This document shows, piece after piece, positions 42,960-51,780 of a DNA stretch of 64,000 nt. A program made the position numbers and the translations under genes. Below the pieces are notes generated by a model, which worked only from the letters and a program-made list of their open reading frames with translations, had not been told where the DNA came from and made no database searches. Source of the DNA: an uncultured bacterium (GTDB taxonomy: Bacteria; Cyanobacteriota; Vampirovibrionia; Gastranaerophilales; Gastranaerophilaceae); NCBI GenBank assembly GCA_949284715.1, contig CASDWH010000007.1, positions 21,381-85,380 on the forward strand, written 5' to 3'. How positions within the stretch are numbered: the stretch's first letter is position 1; every line of letters starts with the position of its first letter.

Positions 42960-43982
42960 ATGGAAGTACTATCAGGTTTATCATTAGAAGAAATAGAAAA
43001 TATAACAAACTCCTTTGGAGCCTCCAAATATCGGGCTAAACAAATTCATAACTGGATTTATACCAAATCAGTTTCAAACTTTGACGAAATGACCGATCTC
43101 GGTAAAGAGTTCCGAAAAACATTGAAAGAAAACTTCCTTATAACAAATACAAATGTTGTATCAAAACAGGTTAGTTCTGACGGAACAATCAAGTACTTAA
43201 TAGAATACCCTGACGGAGAGCGTGTTGAAACAGTGCTTATGAGATTCGACAACCGCGCAAACCTTACCGCCTGCGTCAGTTCTCAGGTAGGATGCGCCGT
43301 AAACTGCTCATTCTGCGCGACAGGAAAACAAGGGTTTAAACGAAACCTTAATTATAAAGAAATAGTTGAACAAGTTCTTACTATCCAGCGTGATACAAAA
43401 CTCAAAGTTACAAATATAGTTTTTATGGGACAGGGGGAGCCGCTGCTAAACCTCGATAACGTTCTAAAAGCGTTAGAAATTTTTAACAATGATTTTCGCA
43501 TAGGCGCCAGAAGAATTACTATCTCTACGAGCGGCATAATTCCGCAAATAGGCAGACTTGCAGACCTTAATTTACAATCAACACTTGCAATATCCCTCCA
43601 TGCACCAAATCATTCTTTAAGAAGCAAAATTATGCCTATTGAAAATAAATATCCGCTCGATGGGCTTAAAAAAGCTTTAATAAATTATGTTGATAAAACA
43701 GGAAACAGAGTAACTATTGAATACATTTTAATCCATAAGCTTAATGACACTTTTGAAGCAGCAAAAGAACTTGCATTTTTTTTAAAAGATATAAAGTGCA
43801 ACGTAAACCTTATCCCGTACAATCCGGTTACTGAAACAGGATATAAAAAGCCGCTCAAAAATGATATTATGAAATTTAAATATGTACTTGAACACTCAGG
43901 TAAAAAAGTTACAGTAAGACTTGAACGCGGGGCTGATATTGATGCAGCCTGCGGGCAGCTTAGCGGAAAAGTTAAAAAGTAA
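42960..43982 (+). CDS. rlmN: 23S rRNA (adenine-2503-C2) methyltransferase / tRNA methyltransferase RlmN
   Basis: A 340-residue radical-SAM enzyme that methylates A2503 of 23S rRNA (and A37 of some tRNAs). It has the radical-SAM cluster CAVNCSFCATG, the first methyl-transfer Cys in TACVSSQVG and the second in DAACGQLSG near the C-terminus, and the substrate loop FMGQGEPLLN. Length is normal. The ATG lies 3 nt after the YkgJ stop; no strong ribosome site is visible, so coupling is likely. Confidence 0.96.
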   Translation: MEVLSGLSLEEIENITNSFGASKYRAKQIHNWIYTKSVSNFDEMTDLGKEFRKTLKENFLITNTNVVSKQVSSDGTIKYLIEYPDGERVETVLMRFDNRANLTACVSSQVGCAVNCSFCATGKQGFKRNLNYKEIVEQVLTIQRDTKLKVTNIVFMGQGEPLLNLDNVLKALEIFNNDFRIGARRITISTSGIIPQIGRLADLNLQSTLAISLHAPNHSLRSKIMPIENKYPLDGLKKALINYVDKTGNRVTIEYILIHKLNDTFEAAKELAFFLKDIKCNVNLIPYNPVTETGYKKPLKNDIMKFKYVLEHSGKKVTVRLERGADIDAACGQLSGKVKK

Positions 43983-43992
43983 GAGGTTCTAT

Positions 43993-45879
43993 ATGCAGCC
44001 TATATCCATTCTAGAAAAAAACCTTAATGCTCTTAAAAGCAAATATCTTAAAGATATTATCTCTAATCATAATGTAAAAGCTCAAATAGAAGTTAAAAAT
44101 ACAAACGGTTACAATTTATCTTATAACGGAATTCTGTTTCACAACGAAACCTCACCTTTTGGTGAAGCTAAAGCCATATTTGAAACGCTGGATACCTCGC
44201 TGAATTCCATAAACATAATATACGGTCTGGGATTAGGCTACCTTTTCCAATATACAGCCATCCATTCTAAAGGTATTATTATACTTTACGAACCAAACCT
44301 CGATATCATTAAAACAGCATTTACACTTGTAGATTTTTCAAACGAACTAATAAAGGACAACGTATATATTACTATTGACAAAGACTCCTTAAATGAAACA
44401 CTAAGAAACAATATGGGGTACGATAATACACCTAATGTATGCTGTCTGCCCTCTTATAAAAAAATATTTAACGAACAGCTTACAAAAGATCAGAAAGAAT
44501 TATCGGTACTTGTCGGAAGTATAACCCTTGATTGCAATTACACAAAAAATAAGTACTATCCTGTTACAACGGCTATACTTAAAAATATTCCATATACGGC
44601 AAACCAAATTCCGCTATGCAATATCAAAGACTGTTACAAAGATATACCCGCTGTTGTTGTATCAGCAGGCCCTACATTACACGAAAACATTGAAACACTT
44701 AAAAAATATCAGGATAATGCAGTAATTTTATGCGTGGGGCCGGCTTATAAATCACTTGTCAATGCAGGAATTAAGCCTGACTTTCTCTGTGTAATTGAGG
44801 ACAGAAATTGCAGCGCCCAGCTCAAAGGACTTGATATTTCTGAGGTCAATATGATTCTTGAACCTTATACAAATATCAATTTCCAAAAAATGCAGCCAAA
44901 AAAACATTTTCTTCACATATCAAACAATCTTCCGCCAAATAATATCTGGGCTAAAATTGCCGGCGTTAACATTGATGAATATAATTCCAAAGGTACTGTT
45001 TCATACTGCGCATTAAACAGCGCAAGAATTCTGGGCTGCAACCCGATTATCCTTGTCGGACAGGATCTGGCTTATATTGACAAACAATTATATAGTAAAG
45101 ATTCTGTATACAGTGATTTAAAACTGATATTCAATGAACAAACTAAACAATACGAAGTTATTGCAGAAGATATGGAGCGCTACGCAGCCTCAATAAGTTC
45201 AATTAGGGTTGCCCTTAGACGTCTGGCTAGATATAAAGGAAAAATAACAACAATTAAAAGTATCACAGGGGAACTTCTCCCGACAGAAGCCGTTTATACT
45301 ACTTTTGCCGCCAATATTTCCAAATACACTAAAAAATATCCCGACAGGCATTATATAAACACATCAATGAAAGGCGCTCAATTAGATGGATTTGAAAATA
45401 TTCCGCTGGATAAAGCTCTTGAACATTCTAAACCTATTAATAAGAAAGACTTTTCTTCTCTTTCTTTTAATAAAAATGATTTTATTATCAGCCAGTTAAA
45501 AGAAATTAAAACCGGTCTTAATACGGCAATTAACAAAATTAATGACAACCAGAAGCTTTTATCGAGATTTAGAACCGAGTATAAACGCGGCAAATCCCTT
45601 ACCAAAGATATGCTTAACACCCTAAAAAAAGTAATAAGTAATTACACATGGCTCTCTATAGATTACGGACAGACTAACCCTGTTTATGATTTTATTACCA
45701 AAAAAGAACAAATGAATTTTGAAACTTTTTTAAAAAAAGCAGAGAATATTGATATTTCTGCTGCATTAAAAATTGCAGAACTTCAGACTGAATATCTGAA
45801 TCAAGCTCTTGAAAAAACACGTTCTACAGTAGATATTATTGATAACGGCATTGCTTTTCTGGAAGGAGAAACAAAATGA
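43993..45879 (+). CDS. DUF115/Maf-type (6-hydroxymethylpterin pyrophosphokinase-like) protein
   Basis: A 628-residue protein of the DUF115/motility-accessory-factor group, with the core AVVVSAGPTLHENIETLKKYQDNAVIL followed by KSLVNAGIKPDFLCVIED and a later NPIILVGQDLAY. In Campylobacter and Aeromonas, Maf proteins glycosylate flagellin with pseudaminic or related acids, so a flagellin-modifying role fits the fli genes in this window; archaeal MptE is a related enzyme, so the activity is not certain. AGAGG precedes the ATG at 43993. It overlaps dtd by 4 nt. Confidence 0.8.
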   Translation: MQPISILEKNLNALKSKYLKDIISNHNVKAQIEVKNTNGYNLSYNGILFHNETSPFGEAKAIFETLDTSLNSINIIYGLGLGYLFQYTAIHSKGIIILYEPNLDIIKTAFTLVDFSNELIKDNVYITIDKDSLNETLRNNMGYDNTPNVCCLPSYKKIFNEQLTKDQKELSVLVGSITLDCNYTKNKYYPVTTAILKNIPYTANQIPLCNIKDCYKDIPAVVVSAGPTLHENIETLKKYQDNAVILCVGPAYKSLVNAGIKPDFLCVIEDRNCSAQLKGLDISEVNMILEPYTNINFQKMQPKKHFLHISNNLPPNNIWAKIAGVNIDEYNSKGTVSYCALNSARILGCNPIILVGQDLAYIDKQLYSKDSVYSDLKLIFNEQTKQYEVIAEDMERYAASISSIRVALRRLARYKGKITTIKSITGELLPTEAVYTTFAANISKYTKKYPDRHYINTSMKGAQLDGFENIPLDKALEHSKPINKKDFSSLSFNKNDFIISQLKEIKTGLNTAINKINDNQKLLSRFRTEYKRGKSLTKDMLNTLKKVISNYTWLSIDYGQTNPVYDFITKKEQMNFETFLKKAENIDISAALKIAELQTEYLNQALEKTRSTVDIIDNGIAFLEGETK

Positions 45880-46313
45880 AAATTGTTCTGCAAAGAGTAA
45901 AACAAGCCTCCGTCAGTATTTCCGGCAAAGTATATTCAAGTATAGGAAAAGGTTACTTAATCCTTATCGGAATAGAAAAAGGCGACACCGCTGAAATAAT
46001 TGAAAAATATGCCGACAAAGTTATAAAATTAAGAGTTTTCCCTGATGAAAATGACAAAATGAATTTATCAATAAAAGATATAAGTGGTTCAATACTTGTA
46101 GTATCACAATTTACCCTTGCCGGAAACTGCAAAAAAGGAACCCGCCCGAGTTTTGACAATTCAGCACCGCCGGAGGAAGCAAATAAGCTTTATGAATACT
46201 TTATCGAACAGCTAAAATCTGCCGTCAACGAAGTAAAAACCGGTGTATTCGGCGCTGTGATGGAAGTTTCGCTTATAAATGACGGGCCTGTAACTTTTAT
46301 ATTAGGGAATTAA
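45876..46313 (+). CDS. dtd: D-aminoacyl-tRNA deacylase
   Basis: Dtd (145 residues, usual size) hydrolyses D-amino acids and glycine from mischarged tRNA. The active-site motifs SQFTLAGNCKKGTRPSF and NDGPVTF are intact. Start ATG overlaps the DUF115 stop (ATGA). It is last in the YkgJ-rlmN-DUF115-dtd operon. Confidence 0.96.
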   Translation: MKIVLQRVKQASVSISGKVYSSIGKGYLILIGIEKGDTAEIIEKYADKVIKLRVFPDENDKMNLSIKDISGSILVVSQFTLAGNCKKGTRPSFDNSAPPEEANKLYEYFIEQLKSAVNEVKTGVFGAVMEVSLINDGPVTFILGN

Positions 46314-46328
46314 TAATCCAGCCTGTCT

Positions 46329-46712
46329 TTAGTCCCACACTACATTCTGAACAAGTTCAACTTCATTGCCGTCAGGGTCTTTGACAAAAGCTATCATTGA
46401 ACCTTTACCATCTAAATCAAACGGTTCATACAAATACTCATACCCTAAAGAATACAGTTTTTGCGTAAAATCATCAAAGGATTCAACAGCAAAAGCAAAG
46501 TGTCCGAATGCATTACCATTTGTATAACCATTTTCCGGAGTTTCATCATTATAGGTCAATTCTATCTGCGAGCCGTTTTCATCCTCCAGAAAATAAAGGA
46601 TACAATCTTCAAGCCGCTTTGTCCTAACCTGTTTCATTCCTAACAATTGTTCATAAAACTTGAGCGATTCTTCAAGATTTTTTACTCTTATCATTGTATG
46701 TAAAAATTTCAT
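46329..46712 (-). CDS. gloA: Lactoylglutathione lyase / glyoxalase I-like
   Basis: A 127-residue VOC-fold enzyme. The N-terminus FLHTMIRVKNLEESLKFYEQLLGM and the C-terminal DPDGNEVELV with the metal-binding Glu fit glyoxalase I, which detoxifies methylglyoxal; a His near residue 5 and Glu/His in the middle complete the metal site. It could also be another VOC-family enzyme. Its ATG overlaps the stop of the upstream GT39-like gene (TAATG). Confidence 0.85.
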   Translation of the reverse strand: MKFLHTMIRVKNLEESLKFYEQLLGMKQVRTKRLEDCILYFLEDENGSQIELTYNDETPENGYTNGNAFGHFAFAVESFDDFTQKLYSLGYEYLYEPFDLDGKGSMIAFVKDPDGNEVELVQNVVWD

Positions 46713-48316
46713 TAATTTTTCCTCCTGTAAACTCTGTGTTTTAATCCGTAATTTGTTTCAAATACTTTATCATAATTATCCTCAATAAATGCCATAATAC
46801 CAAGAGCATAATCTTTTCCAAAAAACCGGAAATAGTAAGAATCATTATCCCAGTCAGAAACAACAATATATTCAGGACTGAATTCCGCAATTCTGTTAAT
46901 AATATTATACTCGCCAAAGACTTCTACATACATAGGTATAAGAGAATACAGATAATTATCGGTATCCCTCTCCAGCAAAAAATTCATAAGCGGCTCTTCC
47001 GGCAGGCATAATATTCTATCCTCCTTGGATGTATTGTTTTTTAAATAATCATACACCTGCATAAACGGCTTTGTCTGAACAACTCCGGCATATAAAATGC
47101 CACGAGGCGTATCAATTTTTTCCGTCTTTATTTTTATTGTTTGAAGAGTCTGCAATGATAAAAAGGATACAAATATAAATAATGCCGTTAAATATTTTTT
47201 TCTAAATTTTACAGGAATTAATACACACGCAGTACAGAACATTAATCCGACAAAGTACACACCGTAACTAAAAATCATCATCGAAAAAAAGACTTTTGCA
47301 GAAATACAGACTGCGGAAATTGTTAATATCTTCGCTCTTATACCAATTTTTTTAAACCTGAAAATAAATAAACATAATATAGCTGCGGGCAGAAAAACAA
47401 AAAAAGTATAGGTAAAATGCTTAAACAAAAAATAAGCAGCTGCAAATACCACGGCAAATCTTACGACTTTAACCGCCGGTCTTTTCCCTCCTATTAAAAA
47501 CATGCTTGCAAAAAACGCTAGAAAAGAAGAGAAAATAAGCATTATATGTTTAGGAGAAAATGAAATTCCCGAAATATTATAAAAATACCACATTGTTTTT
47601 GAATTAAGCATCTCTTTTAAAATATAAAATTCTTTAGTTATATCAAATAAAGAAACGCCCTGAAGCATTAAAGCAAAACAGGAAACAAACGGTATAAAAG
47701 CATATAATAAAAAAGCTTTAATCAGTTTTAGTCCAGACTTAAAGTATACAGCAGAAAACAAAATTAACGGGAGAAAGTACAAAACAAACTCATACTTACA
47801 AACAGCACCAGCGCCGCCTAAAAAAGCCGCAAGATAATAATCAGAATCCTTTTTCCCTCTAAGCAGAAAATACAAAGAAGCGCATATTGCTGTTAAACCG
47901 TACACCATACCATAGGAATACGGGAATATAAAATTGAAAACATTGCCGGAAACAGATGTAACCGCAATAGTAAACAGCACTAAAAGAGCAGAACGCTGCC
48001 TGGATAAGAATAGAGATGATATTAAATACAACAGCGTTAAAAATAAACAGTAATTTATCAAACCTGCAAAATACAAAATATTTAAACAGGGAGAAAAAAT
48101 TTTAAACAAAAGAGCGTTTAAATAATACGCTCCCGGCGAGTATATATTAAAAATATCATGATATAAAACTCCGCCCTTTAGCATCTGCCAGGGAATATAC
48201 GCTTCTCTCCCGCAATCAATATACGGAGAGCCGGTTTTAGCATACGTGATTATAAATATAATAACAACTATAATCCATATTGCCGGTATGACTATTTTAT
48301 TACTTAAATCTCTCAC
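46712..48316 (-). CDS. GT39-like integral-membrane glycosyltransferase
   Basis: A 534-residue protein with at least ten membrane helices. The N-terminal loop DCGREAYIPWQMLKGGVLYHDIFNIYSPG is of the PMT/ArnT (GT39/GT-C) type, with acidic residues that bind the lipid-phosphate sugar donor. The likely substrate is a polyprenyl-phosphate sugar, with acceptor unknown. I place the start at the GTG at 48316: a TTGCTA/TACAAT promoter lies within the upstream reading frame and would be inside the coding region if translation began at 48352. It overlaps gloA by one base. Confidence 0.72.
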   Translation of the reverse strand: MRDLSNKIVIPAIWIIVVIIFIITYAKTGSPYIDCGREAYIPWQMLKGGVLYHDIFNIYSPGAYYLNALLFKIFSPCLNILYFAGLINYCLFLTLLYLISSLFLSRQRSALLVLFTIAVTSVSGNVFNFIFPYSYGMVYGLTAICASLYFLLRGKKDSDYYLAAFLGGAGAVCKYEFVLYFLPLILFSAVYFKSGLKLIKAFLLYAFIPFVSCFALMLQGVSLFDITKEFYILKEMLNSKTMWYFYNISGISFSPKHIMLIFSSFLAFFASMFLIGGKRPAVKVVRFAVVFAAAYFLFKHFTYTFFVFLPAAILCLFIFRFKKIGIRAKILTISAVCISAKVFFSMMIFSYGVYFVGLMFCTACVLIPVKFRKKYLTALFIFVSFLSLQTLQTIKIKTEKIDTPRGILYAGVVQTKPFMQVYDYLKNNTSKEDRILCLPEEPLMNFLLERDTDNYLYSLIPMYVEVFGEYNIINRIAEFSPEYIVVSDWDNDSYYFRFFGKDYALGIMAFIEDNYDKVFETNYGLKHRVYRRKN

Positions 48317-48323
48317 TTTAACT

Positions 48324-48352
48324 ATTGTAACAAAATGGTTCACCATTAGCAA
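48324..48352 (-). promoter_or_regulatory. Promoter of the GT39-like gene
   Basis: Minus-strand TACAAT at 48324-48329, extended by TGT, with TTGCTA at 48347-48352 and a 17-bp spacer. It lies 7 nt before the GTG at 48316. Confidence 0.6.
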
Positions 48353-48408
48353 TTTTTTTTAACCAAACAACTTTATATAAGTATATAACTGTGTAAAGGT
48401 AAGTTAGT

Positions 48409-48777
48409 ATGCCGGAATTTAGCGCATTAGAAAATTTATATAAAAAGGGCATCCTTGAATATAATCCCAAAGATTATATAAACGGAACCACAAGCAACGT
48501 TATCCCTAATCCTAATCAGGATATATTTCTTCCCGATAACAGATTTGCACGTGTAGATGGCAGCTATATAAGAGAACAGCTTGATAAAGATATATTTGAA
48601 TCTCCATATAATAAATCAGATTCTCTTAATGATTTTTCAAGAGAGAATAATAAAGAAACATTTTGGGATAAATGCAAAAAAATTCTGACAAGCAAAATCA
48701 CAGCAGGTATAGTCAGCGCTTCTGCTCTTATTTTAGCAGGACGCTATTTTCTGAAACTTCTCCATATAATTAAATAA
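48409..48777 (+). CDS. Tail-anchored-like membrane protein of unknown function
   Basis: A 122-residue protein with a polar, Asn-rich N-terminal part and a C-terminal membrane helix (ITAGIVSASALILAGRYFLKLL). AAAGG lies upstream of the ATG. I do not recognise a family. It is the first of a group of unknown genes up to 50968. A function at the membrane surface is all that can be inferred. Confidence 0.6.
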   Translation: MPEFSALENLYKKGILEYNPKDYINGTTSNVIPNPNQDIFLPDNRFARVDGSYIREQLDKDIFESPYNKSDSLNDFSRENNKETFWDKCKKILTSKITAGIVSASALILAGRYFLKLLHIIK

Positions 48778-48794
48778 AACAATTATTTATTTTT

Positions 48795-49730
48795 TTATTT
48801 CTTTATATTATCAGCTTCAATTATATCTGGTTTCTCTACAATTTTTGCTTCTTTATCAGCATCGACAGATTTTTGTTGTTCATTAACAATTTTTTCAACT
48901 TTGGCATTATTTGCCGGCTTTTTATGTTTAATATACTGATGGTCTAAGCCTTTACACCCTACCTGATATCCTGCCATTAACATAGCAAGCGGTACCAGCC
49001 TTGCAAACCCTTGTACAACAGGGCCGTCTGATAAAAATGATGCTGCTACGCACAAATCATCCCAGTGCATAAACATATCCGCAGGTTTTATTTTCCTATG
49101 TTCATTTGAATCAAGAAGTTCTTTCTTTAAATAATTAGCAGAAATATTACCTGCTACCATACCAACAGCAAGCCCTGCTAATATCATACCAATCTTAGGC
49201 AATTTAGCTAACCATTTAAGCAGAGAAGTGCTTTTATCAGCATGTGACGCCAAAATTTTCTTCTCTACAACATCACCGGCTCTTGCTCCCAGCCCGACCG
49301 TCAAAATAGGCACACACGCATTTCCAAGTTGGATTATTGCCTCACCAACTTTTGACTTAACTTCAGCCTTATTATTATTTGAACGGTCATCAATAAGCAG
49401 TCCGCCTGCAAGGCCTCCGGCTATAGACCCCGCTGCCATTGATATAATTTCTTTTTCTTCAAATTTTGCCTGATATAAATATGTATCTTTAATTCTTGTA
49501 TTCATAATCCGCTTAGGATTAAGCGAAAAATGTTTCCAGGTTGCAGTTTTTGCAAGAATCGCAAGTGCAGCGGCGACCCCTAGACCGGAAGAAACAGCAA
49601 CCCCTGTCCGTTCACCGCGGGTTAAGCCGGAATCAACCGGTTTATCTTTCTTATCTCCCGGATATAAAGTTCCAAAACCCTGTTCTTTGATATGGGGTAT
49701 ATTATAATTACTGTTAACAATTAGCGGCAT
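48795..49730 (-). CDS. Polytopic membrane protein of unknown function
   Basis: A 311-residue protein with several Gly/Ala-rich hydrophobic segments (around residues 45-60, 98-113, 131-150, 180-200 and 245-258) and charged ends; the C-terminal 50 residues are Lys/Glu-rich and probably disordered. A GFGT motif lies in the N-terminal tail. No signal peptide or known domain. AAGGTGAG precedes the ATG. It is probably an inner-membrane protein of lineage-specific origin. Confidence 0.6.
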   Translation of the reverse strand: MPLIVNSNYNIPHIKEQGFGTLYPGDKKDKPVDSGLTRGERTGVAVSSGLGVAAALAILAKTATWKHFSLNPKRIMNTRIKDTYLYQAKFEEKEIISMAAGSIAGGLAGGLLIDDRSNNNKAEVKSKVGEAIIQLGNACVPILTVGLGARAGDVVEKKILASHADKSTSLLKWLAKLPKIGMILAGLAVGMVAGNISANYLKKELLDSNEHRKIKPADMFMHWDDLCVAASFLSDGPVVQGFARLVPLAMLMAGYQVGCKGLDHQYIKHKKPANNAKVEKIVNEQQKSVDADKEAKIVEKPDIIEADNIKK

Positions 49731-49806
49731 ATATTCTCACCTTCCTGCTCCTATAAAACAGCTAAAGGTTATTTTTTGCTCTAATAAGAAAAAACTGTTA
49801 CGTTTG

Positions 49807-50286
49807 TTAACAAACCCGTGAATAAAATTTGGTTATTTCTTCAAAATAGCGTTCTAAAGCTTTATATCCGCTGTATACTTCATTTGTAATACCGGAGTAA
49901 CGGCTCGCAACAATATATTTAAGTTCTTTTGCACGTATTTGAATAAGAGTATCTGCATCATGTCTTAAAGCCGGATTATTAGAAGCCGACCATTTTTTCA
50001 AATACATCAATTCATCATTAATCTGTTTTATAGTTGAATACTCAAGGGTATTAAAATCATATTTTTTAAGCAAGGCAATTTCAGCATTTGTAATCCTGCT
50101 CTGCACAGCCTGAAATTTATATATACGTTTAATAATAACATAATTATCGGCAACTCTCCTGTGAGAATAAGGAACCGCACTTTTAGCAAGAAGAGCAGAA
50201 GTAGATAATGCTGTAAACATATCCTGTTCGTTGGAAAAACTGCTCTTAATCGGATTTATCGTTTCAAGTTTTCTGCTATCTGACAT
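49807..50286 (-). CDS. Helical protein of unknown function
   Basis: A 159-residue, mostly helical protein (SRITNAEIALLKKYDFNTLEYSTIKQINDELMYLK-like pattern in shorter blocks) without a signal peptide or membrane helix. I chose the ATG at 50286, which is preceded by GGAGATGGGG; an in-frame start further upstream has no site. The C-terminus ends in Cys. No family recognised. It diverges from the 147-residue gene at 50525. Confidence 0.55.
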   Translation of the reverse strand: MSDSRKLETINPIKSSFSNEQDMFTALSTSALLAKSAVPYSHRRVADNYVIIKRIYKFQAVQSRITNAEIALLKKYDFNTLEYSTIKQINDELMYLKKWSASNNPALRHDADTLIQIRAKELKYIVASRYSGITNEVYSGYKALERYFEEITKFYSRVC

Positions 50287-50445
50287 AAATAATACCCCAT
50301 CTCCACATTTATAATACATTAATAATATAATCTTGTCATTGATATGTATATAAATTGTTACATTAAGTTACTGTTTATAATGCTGTTTAAAACTCAATAT
50401 ACAAAACATATCCATAATTTTCCGCAGTAAATATTAAGTTTTGTA

Positions 50446-50463
50446 ACAAAGAAATCTCTTTGT
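50446..50463 (+). promoter_or_regulatory. Stem-loop upstream of the 147-residue gene
   Basis: ACAAAGA (50446-50452), AATC, TCTTTGT (50457-50463): a perfect 7-bp inverted repeat just upstream of the promoter at 50477-50504. It could be an operator, or the end of an upstream transcript. The rest of 50287-50524 is AT-rich with nothing else recognised. Confidence 0.35.
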
Positions 50464-50476
50464 GAAATTCTATATT

Positions 50477-50504
50477 TTGTAAATACTTTATATATATGTA
50501 AGAT
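50477..50504 (+). promoter_or_regulatory. Promoter of the 147-residue gene
   Basis: TTGTAA at 50477-50482, a 16-bp spacer, TAAGAT at 50499-50504 with TG immediately before. The leader is about 15 nt with GAGG as ribosome site. Confidence 0.5.
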
Positions 50505-50524
50505 GAACCAAGAGGATTAGAAAG

Positions 50525-50968
50525 ATGGCAAACACAGCAGCATTATTATCAAACTTGTTAAATTGCAAAGCTGACTACAACTTCGCAGTACTTCAACAAA
50601 CATTGTGGGCCTCTAAACAGGAAGCAAACGCTTCTAAATTAGCTGCACAACAATCCGCAGAAGAAAAATGGTTAACAGCTTATGATTCTGCTTATGATAC
50701 AGGCTACTACGGCGACAAAGATATAAGCTGCCGCGGTGTAACCGTAAGAGTTGGATGTCATAGCGAAGCTGCATTCTCAGCATACGCTGATGCAAAAGTT
50801 GCTAACTTCAATGCCGCAGCCCTTGAAGAATATTCAGACCTTGATACCGAATATGATTTAATGGTAACGACATACGATGCTATGGTACAAGAACTCAGTG
50901 CTATGATTGAAAGCTACAATGAATCTGTTTCAACAAGCGCTCAAGACACCGGTCTGTTAGCAAGTTAA
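50525..50968 (+). CDS. Alanine-rich helical protein, probably abundant
   Basis: A 147-residue protein with no signal peptide or membrane helix. The N-terminal half is an Ala/Gln-rich helix with LLSNLLNCKADYNFAVLQQT; a short middle segment contains two Cys (ISCRGVTVRVGC); the C-terminal half is a second acidic helix region. Codons favour C-ending Tyr, Phe and Asn as in HU, suggesting high expression. GAGG precedes the ATG. I do not recognise the family; a helical-hairpin secreted or structural subunit is a guess. Confidence 0.6.
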   Translation: MANTAALLSNLLNCKADYNFAVLQQTLWASKQEANASKLAAQQSAEEKWLTAYDSAYDTGYYGDKDISCRGVTVRVGCHSEAAFSAYADAKVANFNAAALEEYSDLDTEYDLMVTTYDAMVQELSAMIESYNESVSTSAQDTGLLAS

Positions 50969-51780
50969 GATTTAACAATATTATACATAAGAGAGGCTAT
51001 GGTCATAGGGCCTACACCTCCCGGCACCGGAGTTATAAAACCAGCAACCGGTTCAACTTCTTCAAAATCAATATCTCCGGTCAAATTGCCGTTAGAATCC
51101 CTATATATTCCAACGTCAATTATCACAGATTTATTTTTAACCATCTTACATCTTACAATTTTTTTTCCAACCGCAGAAACCACAATATCTGCGGTTTTTA
51201 TTATTTCTTCCAGATTTTCCGTTTTAGAATGACACACAGTTACAGTAGCATTACGGTTCAATAACATCTGCGCCATTGGTTTACCAACTATATTAGAACG
51301 CCCGATGACAACTGCATGCTTTCCCTCAACCGGTATATTATACACATCCAGCAGCATCAAAATACCCTGCGGTGTTGCAGGATAAAAATATGGTTCCATA
51401 CCTATTGAAAGCCGGCCTGTATTTTCCGGCGTAAAGCAATCAACATCTTTCTTCGGCGAAATACTGCAAACAATTTTATCCCGCGAAATATGTTCAGGAA
51501 GCGGCATTTGAACAAGTATAGCAGTTATTTCAGGATTATTATTAAGTTCTTCAATCTTATTTAAAATTACACTCTCTTCAACATCTGACGGATATTCAAA
51601 AATATCAGTCCTCACACCTATATACTCTGCTTTTTTCTTTTTATTCCGCACATAAACACGGCTCGCAGGGTCATCTCCGACGAGTATAACAGCAAGGCAG
51701 GGCTTAATCTCTCTGGAATCAAGCGACGCCTTTAATTCTTCTATAATCTTTGCAGAAACAGATTTGCCGTCTAAAATCAC
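50965..51780 (-). CDS. folD: Bifunctional methylene-THF dehydrogenase/cyclohydrolase
   Basis: FolD (271 residues, slightly short) interconverts methylene-, methenyl- and 10-formyl-THF in one-carbon metabolism. The active-site Tyr43-x3-Lys47 (YVRNK), VQMPLPEHI, KDVDCFTPENTGRL, the NADP-binding VIGRSNIVGKPMAQMLL and the C-terminal PGGVGPMTIASLM are present; the usual KDVDG Gly is Cys here. The GTG start overlaps the upstream ATPase stop (GTGA) with AGGAGG before it. It converges with the 147-residue gene by 4 nt. Confidence 0.95.
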   Translation of the reverse strand: MILDGKSVSAKIIEELKASLDSREIKPCLAVILVGDDPASRVYVRNKKKKAEYIGVRTDIFEYPSDVEESVILNKIEELNNNPEITAILVQMPLPEHISRDKIVCSISPKKDVDCFTPENTGRLSIGMEPYFYPATPQGILMLLDVYNIPVEGKHAVVIGRSNIVGKPMAQMLLNRNATVTVCHSKTENLEEIIKTADIVVSAVGKKIVRCKMVKNKSVIIDVGIYRDSNGNLTGDIDFEEVEPVAGFITPVPGGVGPMTIASLMYNIVKS

